Program-made: the position numbers and the translations under genes | Assembly (NCBI GenBank): GCA_011390455.1 | Contig: JAABSI010000052.1 | Span: forward strand, 1 to 21,103 | Direction of reading: 5' to 3' | DNA: 21,103 bases | Source of the DNA: Trueperaceae bacterium | Lineage (GTDB): Bacteria; Deinococcota; Deinococci; Deinococcales; Trueperaceae | Shown here: positions 16,427-21,103 of the stretch, piece after piece | How the letters are laid out: each line of letters opens with the position of its first letter | How positions within the stretch are numbered: position 1 is the stretch's first letter | Notes under the pieces: generated by a model | The model's input: only the letters and a program-made list of their open reading frames with translations | Told to the model about the DNA's origin: nothing | Databases searched by the model: none

Positions 16427-17440
16427 TCACGGCAGGTCGAGGCCCTCCGCGAGCGCCGCGGCCGCCGCAAGGCCCGAGAGGAACGCCCCCTCGACCCGAT
16501 CCGAACCGAACGCGTCGCCGGCCACGAGCAGCCCGGGCGCGGCTGCCAAGTAGGGCTCGGCCCGCGTCGCGACCGGTCGCGCGTACCGCCAGCGGTGCAC
16601 GTCGCGCCAGGCGGGCCGGTCGGCCCACGGCACCAGATCGGTCGCGGCGCTGAGGAGCGCGGCGGCGACGTCGTCGTGCGCGGCGTCCAGATGGGCGCGC
16701 GTGAAGCCGGGGGTAGCGTGGAGCACGAGGACGGTCGGGCCCGCCCCGCCCTGGGGACCGCGGCGGCTGGCGTCGTGCGCCGCCCATGCGAGGTCGGGGT
16801 GGCCCTCGATCCGGACGCCGGGCCACGGCGGCGACGGCACGCCCTCGTACCCGGCGAGGACCGCGAAGACGGGCTCGAACTCGATGGCCGCGAGCTGCTC
16901 GGCGACGCCGGGATCGAGCCGCGCGTCAGCCAGCAGCGCGAGCGTCTGAGGGGCCGGAGCGGTGAGCAACGCGGCGCGTGCGTCGACCGTCGACCCGTCG
17001 GCCAGCACCGAGCGCCATCCTTGCTCGGTTCGCTGCACCTGCGCGACGTGCGCCTCGCGCCGCACGTCGACGCCGGCGCCGAGCAGGCGGCCGAGCGCGC
17101 TCATCCCCGCGGGGGGAGCGTAGCGCGGGTGCGCGTCGGGGCCGGGCTCGGTCCAACCGGCCTCCGGGTGCCAGACGTGCATGCCGCGCGTCCAGACGGC
17201 CACGTCGCCGGTCGCCAGCCACGCATCGATGAGCGCCTGGAAGCGCGGGTCGCGGGCGGTGAAGAACTGGGCGCCGTGGTCGATCCGCAGGTCGCCCCGG
17301 CGCCGCGTGGCGGCGCGTCCGCCGAGGCCGCGGCTCTTCTCCAGCACCCGCACGCGCAGCCCGTGGTCGCGCAACGTGGCGGCGGCCGTGAGGCCGGCGA
17401 TGCCGGCGCCCACGACCAGGACGTCGGTGTCCGGGATCAC
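16427..17440 (-). CDS. NAD(P)/FAD-dependent oxidoreductase, renalase-like
   Basis: This 337-residue flavoprotein opens with the FAD motif VLVVGAGIAGLTAAATLRDH (7-26), then LEKSRGLGGRAATRR (33-47) and DHGAQFFTARDPRF (54-67). This trio marks the COG3380/renalase-like group within the amine oxidase superfamily. A C-terminal LLVAGDAFGSDRVEGAFLSG segment completes the FAD site. Renalases oxidise isomeric forms of NAD(P)H; whether this one does is unknown. There is no signal peptide, so it is cytoplasmic. The GTG start at 17440 overlaps the lipoprotein stop (GTGA, 17437-17440), so it depends on the upstream gene for translation. Confidence 0.82.
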   Translation of the reverse strand: MIPDTDVLVVGAGIAGLTAAATLRDHGLRVRVLEKSRGLGGRAATRRRGDLRIDHGAQFFTARDPRFQALIDAWLATGDVAVWTRGMHVWHPEAGWTEPGPDAHPRYAPPAGMSALGRLLGAGVDVRREAHVAQVQRTEQGWRSVLADGSTVDARAALLTAPAPQTLALLADARLDPGVAEQLAAIEFEPVFAVLAGYEGVPSPPWPGVRIEGHPDLAWAAHDASRRGPQGGAGPTVLVLHATPGFTRAHLDAAHDDVAAALLSAATDLVPWADRPAWRDVHRWRYARPVATRAEPYLAAAPGLLVAGDAFGSDRVEGAFLSGLAAAAALAEGLDLP

Positions 17441-17910
17441 CGCACGCGGGTGAACACGACGTCGCCCACCGGCACCACCCCAGCGATCGCGACGGTGCCG
17501 ATCAGCCGGTCGCCGACGAACCGGCCGTCGAAGGTCAGGCCGCCCGAGGCGCTCTCGAGGGCGAGGTGGTCGTCGAGCCCGAGTCGGCCCGTCAACTCGA
17601 CGAGGCCGCTCGTGTTGAGCCGGAAGAGGCCGGCGTCGTACTCGAGCGAGGCGTCGGCGCTCACGTCGGTCCAGTTCTGCCGGAAGGTGAGGGCGAGGTC
17701 GACCGGCAAGCGCAGCGCGGGGCCTTCGGCGGGCCCGACCGCCACGTCGAAGCGCGCCGCCCAGGTCTGGCCGTCGACGTTGCGCAGGAAGGGCGTCGAG
17801 ATGGGGACGCAGGCGGCGAGCACCAGCGCGGCGAGAAGGCCGGAGAGGGCGAGGCGGGCGGCAGCGAGGCGGGCGGCCGAGGCGGTGCCGCGGGTTCGGT
17901 GGTGGTTCAT
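17437..17910 (-). CDS. Lipoprotein of unknown function
   Basis: This 157-residue protein has a basic N-terminus, a hydrophobic segment (about 19-33) and a lipobox LAAC with Cys34, so it should be lipidated and anchored in a membrane. The mature part is rich in short hydrophobic/polar alternations (LRLPVDLALTFRQNW, LEYDAGLFRLNTSGLVELTG), suggesting a beta-sheet or barrel-like lipid-binding fold. I do not recognise a family. The ATG at 17910 is set by GGAGG (17917-17921) with a 6-base spacer; an upstream in-frame extension to 18042 has no signal-peptide character. It leads an operon with the renalase-like flavoprotein. Confidence 0.75.
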   Translation of the reverse strand: MNHHRTRGTASAARLAAARLALSGLLAALVLAACVPISTPFLRNVDGQTWAARFDVAVGPAEGPALRLPVDLALTFRQNWTDVSADASLEYDAGLFRLNTSGLVELTGRLGLDDHLALESASGGLTFDGRFVGDRLIGTVAIAGVVPVGDVVFTRVR

Positions 17911-18064
17911 CTGGGTCCTCCCATGGGTCGGCGCGGCGGCGCATGCCGGGTCCGGCGCGTCGCTGCGTCCCCCCATCATCATGCCGGTCGCGCGCACCGC
18001 TCGGTCGGTCGCGCCACACGCTCGTGCGACGGGTCCCGCCACATGCGCGCGGCACGGGGCGCGC

Positions 18065-18070
18065 TACGCT
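18065..18070 (+). promoter_or_regulatory. Candidate -10 element for the DUF2939-Gre operon
   Basis: TACGCT within GCTACGCTCGGACC fits TAnnnT and lies 41 bases before the ATG at 18112, in the spacer divergent from the lipoprotein gene. No -35 match is visible. Confidence 0.28.
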
Positions 18071-18111
18071 CGGACCAAGCCCGCGCCCGCGCCAGCGGGC
18101 ATGGAGGACCG

Positions 18112-18669
18112 ATGCGCAAGCTCGTGATCGCCGTACTCGCCCTCGTTCTGGCCGCCGGCACGTACTACTTCGTCGCCGCGCCGCGCGTCGCGCTCGCCGG
18201 GATCGAGCGCGCGGCGGCGGCGGACGACGTCACCGCGCTCGCCTACCACCTCGACCTCGAGAGCGTTCGGGCGCAGCTGCGCGCCGATTTCGAGGGTGCC
18301 GTGCCCGCCGCGGCGACGCCCACCGGCGATCCCCTCGAGCGCCTGGGCGCCGCCTTCGGCACCGCCGTGGGCGCCGCGTTCGGTGCGCTGGTCGGGACCA
18401 CGGTCGCCGAACTGGTCGCTTCGCCCGAGGGCATCCTCCAGTTGCTCGGCGGCGTCCCGCTGCGCCCGTTGTTCGGCGGGGCTCCGGGGCTGCGCAACAC
18501 CGTCGCCGCGACCTTCGACCGGGCCGCCACCCGCTACGAGGCGCTCGACGCCTTCGTCTTGAGCGTGCCGAGCGAGGCGGGCGCCGAGGGCGCCGCGACC
18601 GAGTTCGTGCTGCGCCCGCGCGGCCTCGTGTGGAAGGTCGCCGAGGTGCGCTTGCCGGGGACGCCGTGA
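18112..18669 (+). CDS. DUF2939 family protein
   Basis: This 185-residue protein begins with a basic residue pair and one hydrophobic segment (about 4-22, signal anchor). A segment GIERAAAADDVTALAYHLDLESVRAQLR (about 30-57) follows, matching the core of DUF2939 proteins. A glycine/alanine-rich helix (GAAFGTAVGAAFGALVG) and a C-terminal strand region ending WKVAEVRLPG follow. Function of the family is unknown; the topology suggests a short anchor with the body outside the cytoplasm. The start is supported by GGAGG at 18103-18107, with rather short spacing (4 bases). Its stop overlaps the next gene's GTG. Confidence 0.72.
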   Translation: MRKLVIAVLALVLAAGTYYFVAAPRVALAGIERAAAADDVTALAYHLDLESVRAQLRADFEGAVPAAATPTGDPLERLGAAFGTAVGAAFGALVGTTVAELVASPEGILQLLGGVPLRPLFGGAPGLRNTVAATFDRAATRYEALDAFVLSVPSEAGAEGAATEFVLRPRGLVWKVAEVRLPGTP

Positions 18670-19151
18670 GCCGCGCCTTCGTCAAGGACGATGCCGACGA
18701 CGATCCGGTGGTCGTGCCGGCGCGCGCGCCGCTGCCGGACGGCGTCCCCAACCGGGTGACGCCCGATGGCCTGGCCGCGCTGGAAGACGAGCGCGCTGCG
18801 CTGGAGGTGGACCTGGAGCGCGCCCGCCGCGAGGCCGATCCGCGTGCGGAGGCGGCGGCGGCGGGGCGACTCGACGCCGTGCGCGCGCGCCTCGCGAGCG
18901 CTCGGGTGGTCGAGGTGCCCGAGGTGCCGGAGGTCGCCGACGTCGGGGTCGTGGTCGCGCTGCAGCGCGCCGACGGCGCGCGCGTGCGCTTCCGCATCGT
19001 CGGCGTGGACGAGGCCGACCCTGCGGCCGATCGGGTGGCCTTCACCGCGCCGGTCGCGGCCGCCGCGATCGGCAAGCGGGTCGGCGAGCGCCTCACCGCG
19101 CACGTCGGCGAGCGCGACGTCGGGTTCGAGGTCGTCGGGCTCGAGCGCTGA
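18666..19151 (+). CDS. Short GreA/GreB family transcription factor
   Basis: This 161-residue protein begins with the SRAFVKDD and PNRVTPDGL wording of the short GreAB family. A helical region (about 35-78: EDERAALEVDLERARR, then RLDAVRARLAS) and a C-terminal FKBP-like Gre domain (VALQRADGARVRFRIVGVDE, FTAPVAAAAIGKRVGE) follow. The family binds the RNA polymerase secondary channel. The helical hairpin is shorter than in GreA, and the DLSENAEY-type tip that carries the two catalytic acids is missing. It may therefore modulate rather than stimulate transcript cleavage. The GTG start at 18666 overlaps the DUF2939 stop (GTGA). It ends only 16 bases from the convergent SDR gene. Confidence 0.8.
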   Translation: MSRAFVKDDADDDPVVVPARAPLPDGVPNRVTPDGLAALEDERAALEVDLERARREADPRAEAAAAGRLDAVRARLASARVVEVPEVPEVADVGVVVALQRADGARVRFRIVGVDEADPAADRVAFTAPVAAAAIGKRVGERLTAHVGERDVGFEVVGLER

Positions 19152-19167
19152 TGCGCCGGTCGTCGAT

Positions 19168-19947
19168 CTACACGTAGCGCATCCGCACCGTCATCCCGCC
19201 GTCCACCACCAGCTCCTGACCGGTGACGAAGCCGGCGGCGTCGGAGAGCAGGTACCCGACCGCGGCGGCGACGTCCTCCGGGACGCCCACCCGACCGACC
19301 GGGTGCTGTTCGCGGTCGGCGTCGGTGTGCTCGACCGGTCGCGCGGTCGCGTCCGGACGGCGGTCGCCGACCTCGATCCAGCCCGGGCTCACCGCGTTCA
19401 CGCGCACGGCGGGACCCAGGCTCACCGCGAGCGCGTGGGTGAGCGCGAGCAGCCCGCCCTTGGAGGCGGCGTAGGCCTCGCCGTCGGGTTCGGACTGGTG
19501 CGCGCGGGTGCTGGCGATCAGCACCATCGCGCCGTGCGCGGTGGCGAGGTGCGGGGCCGCGGCCCGGGCGACGAGGTACGCACCGGTCAGGTTCACGTCG
19601 AGCACGCGCCGCCAGGTCGCCAGGTCGAGGCCGGCGAGCGGCTCGAAGGCGCTGATGCCGGCGACGTACGCGACCTGGTCGAGGCGGCCGAAGCGCGCGA
19701 CGGCCTCGGCCACGGCGGCGTGCACCGAGCCCTCGTCGGCGACGTCGCCGACGTGCGTGCAGAGGCGGTCGACGTCGCCGCGGGCTCGAGCGCGTTCGTG
19801 GAGGTCGTCGAGGGCGGTGGCGTCGACGTCGAGCGCGAGCACGCGGGCACCGGCGGCGAGGCGCTCTTCGACGATCGCGCGGCCGATGCCCTGGGCGCCG
19901 CCGGCGACGAGGGCGACGGGCGGTTCCGAAGGGTGACGGGTCGACAT
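19168..19947 (-). CDS. Short-chain dehydrogenase/reductase
   Basis: This 259-residue classical SDR has AGGAQGIG (15-22) in place of the usual TGxxxGIG, Asp40 after the second strand (favouring NAD over NADP), and an NAG-like AYVAGIS (93-99). It also has Asn119, Ser146 and the YAASK catalytic motif (Tyr159, Lys163), with a C-terminal FVTGQELVVDGGM. It should oxidise or reduce a small alcohol or ketone; the substrate is unknown. The ATG has only a weak GGTGG before it, and a TAGGCT hexamer ends 9 bases upstream, so the mRNA may be almost leaderless. It is divergent from the AhpD-like gene. Confidence 0.88.
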   Translation of the reverse strand: MSTRHPSEPPVALVAGGAQGIGRAIVEERLAAGARVLALDVDATALDDLHERARARGDVDRLCTHVGDVADEGSVHAAVAEAVARFGRLDQVAYVAGISAFEPLAGLDLATWRRVLDVNLTGAYLVARAAAPHLATAHGAMVLIASTRAHQSEPDGEAYAASKGGLLALTHALAVSLGPAVRVNAVSPGWIEVGDRRPDATARPVEHTDADREQHPVGRVGVPEDVAAAVGYLLSDAAGFVTGQELVVDGGMTVRMRYV

Positions 19948-19956
19948 GGTGCCACC

Positions 19957-19962
19957 AGCCTA
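19957..19962 (-). promoter_or_regulatory. Candidate -10 element for the SDR gene
   Basis: The minus strand reads CGTAGGCTGGTGGCACC and then ATG. TAGGCT fits TAnnnT and ends 9 bases before the start, which would give a leader of only a few bases. No -35 match is apparent. Confidence 0.33.
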
Positions 19963-20047
19963 CGGGTTCGCCGCGCGGCGACCGCTCCGCTCGTGGCCGC
20001 GACCGGGCCGGTGACGAACGCCTCCTGTCGTCCGTGAAGCGACCGAG

Positions 20048-20053
20048 TAGGCT
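20048..20053 (+). promoter_or_regulatory. Candidate -10 element for the AhpD-like gene
   Basis: TAGGCT within GAGTAGGCTCGATGG repeats the hexamer found in front of the divergent SDR gene. It is 45 bases before the ATG at 20099, leaving a leader that holds GAGGAG (20087-20092). Confidence 0.3.
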
Positions 20054-20098
20054 CGATGGGTCGTCTGCGTCGTTCTCGCGGGCGCCGAGGAGTACGTC

Positions 20099-20455
20099 AT
20101 GGCTCAAGAGAAGAACTACCCCGAGATCCACCAACACTTCCTGTCCCTGATGGGGCAGTACCAGAAAGAGAACCCGTCGGTCATGCAGGGCTTCGGCTCG
20201 CTGCACCAGGCGGCGGTCGCCGACGGCGCGCTCGACCCCAAGACCAAGGAGCTCATCGCGCTGGGCATCGCGATCAGCGTCCGCTGCGAGGGCTGCATCT
20301 CGTTCCACGTCCACGACGCGGTCAAGGCGGGCGCCTCGCGCGGCGAGGTCGTCGAGGCGATCGGCGTCGCGGTCCTGATGGGCGGCGGCCCCTCGGTCAT
20401 GTACGGGCTCGAAGCCTTCGAGGCGCTCGGGCAGTTCGAGGACGCCCTGGGCTGA
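20099..20455 (+). CDS. Carboxymuconolactone decarboxylase family (AhpD-like) protein
   Basis: This 118-residue all-helical protein carries the AhpD-type redox site CEGCISFH (Cys63, Cys66, His70) within a stretch typical of the family (KTKELIALGIAISVRCEGC, then VHDAVKAGASRGEVVEAIGVA). The CxxC-xxxH arrangement points to peroxidase or disulfide-reductase activity in oxidative stress defence rather than lactone decarboxylation. No signal peptide is seen. The start is set by GAGGAG 6 bases before the ATG. It is followed after 50 bases by a small membrane protein in the same direction. Confidence 0.88.
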   Translation: MAQEKNYPEIHQHFLSLMGQYQKENPSVMQGFGSLHQAAVADGALDPKTKELIALGIAISVRCEGCISFHVHDAVKAGASRGEVVEAIGVAVLMGGGPSVMYGLEAFEALGQFEDALG

Positions 20456-20505
20456 TCGCGCGTCGATCCGATCGCCCTGCGCCCGCGGTCCAGAGAGGAG
20501 CGACC

Positions 20506-20817
20506 ATGTCCCTCCGTTCGTTCGCCCACCGTCCGGTCGCCTCTGCGATCACCTTGCTCGGCGCGGTGCTGCTGATCGTGGCGCTGGTCGATCTGATCGG
20601 CGCCCCCGAGCGCGCCCACCGGGCCTTCGACGCCTTGGTGCAGTCGCGGGGTGGGTCGATGAGCCATTCGCCGACCTACCCCGACACCTACCGCTCGCTC
20701 GCCGCTCAGGCCATCTACCTTCGCGATGCGCTCCTCGGCGGCGCGGGCGTGGTGCTGCTGGGGGTCGGCGCCGCGGCGTTGCTGCGCGACGAGCGCGCGT
20801 CCGCACCCGTGCGCTGA
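20506..20817 (+). CDS. Small membrane protein, unknown function
   Basis: This 103-residue protein has two predicted membrane segments (about 13-32, ITLLGAVLLIVALVDLIG, and about 76-94, LLGGAGVVLLGVGAAALL). They are separated by a hydrophilic loop containing SHSPTYPDTYRSLAAQAIYL. I do not recognise a family. The ATG at 20506 is preceded by AGAGGAG (20494-20500). It could be co-transcribed with the AhpD-like gene 50 bases upstream; no terminator is seen between them. Confidence 0.68.
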   Translation: MSLRSFAHRPVASAITLLGAVLLIVALVDLIGAPERAHRAFDALVQSRGGSMSHSPTYPDTYRSLAAQAIYLRDALLGGAGVVLLGVGAAALLRDERASAPVR

Positions 20818-20826
20818 CCGGCGCTG

Positions 20827-20845
20827 GCCGAGCGGTGCGCTCGGC
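20827..20845. terminator. Hairpin between convergent genes near the right end
   Basis: GCCGAGCG (20827-20834) and CGCTCGGC (20838-20845) form a perfect 8-bp stem with a GTG loop. It lies between the rightward membrane protein gene ending at 20817 and the leftward hydrolase ending at 20866, so it could terminate both. The plus strand continues with TT only. Confidence 0.5.
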
Positions 20846-20865
20846 TTCCGCGCCCGGCGGTGGGT

Positions 20866-21103
20866 TCAGTACCCGAGGCTCCGGTCGAGGAAGCCCAGCA
20901 CCCGCGCCGCGTACGCCGCGTCGTCCTGCGGCCGCAAGAACGCCCCGTCGGCGACGATCAGGTGTTCGTCGCCCTCTCGGACCCAGGTCTCGACGTGGGG
21001 GGGCGCGTGGGCGACGAGCCGTTCGAAGCTGTCGAAGGGCACCTGCGTGTCGCCGCGCGCGTGCACCAGCAGGGCCGGACGGTCGCCGAGGTTCCGGATC
21101 TGT
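20866..21103 (-). CDS. Alpha/beta hydrolase (C-terminal part)
   Basis: The frame stays open to the right edge, so the N-terminal part is outside the window; about 78 residues are visible, from QIRNLGDRPALLVHARGD to LDRSLGY. HARGDTQVP carries the Asp and REGDEHLIV the His of an alpha/beta-hydrolase triad, in the usual order near the C-terminus of serine hydrolases such as the prolyl-oligopeptidase-like group. The nucleophile Ser would be upstream. A GTG at 21066 is not a plausible start because the domain core would be lost. The substrate is unknown. Confidence 0.68.
   Translation of the reverse strand, partial: QIRNLGDRPALLVHARGDTQVPFDSFERLVAHAPPHVETWVREGDEHLIVADGAFLRPQDDAAYAARVLGFLDRSLGY

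Noticed and set aside
16310..18127. A 605-codon plus-strand frame over the renalase-like and lipoprotein genes
   Set aside because: The minus-strand genes have FAD motifs, a lipobox, a Shine-Dalgarno site and a GTGA junction. The plus frame has none of these and is Arg/Gly-rich.

Overview
The window is very GC-rich chromosomal DNA, densely packed with genes, and I see no phage, transposon, CRISPR, tRNA or rRNA sequence. A Tat-dependent flavoenzyme, a periplasmic-type diheme cytochrome c, a lipoprotein with a lipobox and a short GreA/GreB-family factor suggest a Gram-negative-type aerobic or respiratory heterotroph. TAnnnT hexamers immediately upstream of start codons at two genes (S41 and SDR) suggest some leaderless mRNAs, as is common in Deinococcota. 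A Trueperaceae-like deinococcotal origin is my best guess, but it is weak; a high-GC gammaproteobacterium is not excluded.

Layout. 1-423: C-terminal end of a dienelactone-hydrolase-like protein (+). 459-1772: membrane-anchored S41-type peptidase (-). 1773-2099: divergent spacer with two perfect inverted repeats. 2100-4495: secreted FAD amine oxidase and diheme cytochrome c (+), closed by a strong hairpin. 4675-5254: PRC-barrel protein plus a 51-residue lmo0937-type membrane protein (-). 5455-6662: DUF1269 membrane protein plus metallo-beta-lactamase-fold hydrolase (-). 6970-12535: five-gene operon (+) encoding acetyl-CoA synthetase, pyruvate dehydrogenase E1 alpha, E1 beta, lipoyl E2 with two subunit-binding domains, and an acyl carrier protein. 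12582-13451: 6-phosphogluconate-dehydrogenase-like oxidoreductase (-). 13537-14547: GAF-GGDEF diguanylate cyclase (+). 14606-16203: alpha-ketoglutarate-semialdehyde-type aldehyde dehydrogenase preceded by a possible coupled leader peptide (-). 16427-17910: lipoprotein plus renalase-like flavoprotein (-). 18112-19151: DUF2939 protein plus short Gre-family factor (+). 19168-19947: short-chain dehydrogenase (-). 20099-20817: AhpD-like protein and a small membrane protein (+). 20866-21103: C-terminal end of an alpha/beta hydrolase (-).

How the genes work together. The central operon puts two routes to acetyl-CoA (acetate activation and pyruvate oxidation) in one coupled transcript, followed by a dedicated carrier protein. 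No E3 (dihydrolipoamide dehydrogenase) lies in the window, so that subunit must come from elsewhere. The amine oxidase and cytochrome c pair looks like a periplasmic amine dehydrogenase feeding electrons to the respiratory chain. Most gene pairs are joined by 4-base ATGA or GTGA overlaps, or by TGATG junctions.

The most promising unusual features are the acs-PDH-ACP operon, the tandem subunit-binding domains in E2, the amine oxidase-cytochrome pair with its palindromic upstream region, and the small coupled reading frame ahead of the aldehyde dehydrogenase.
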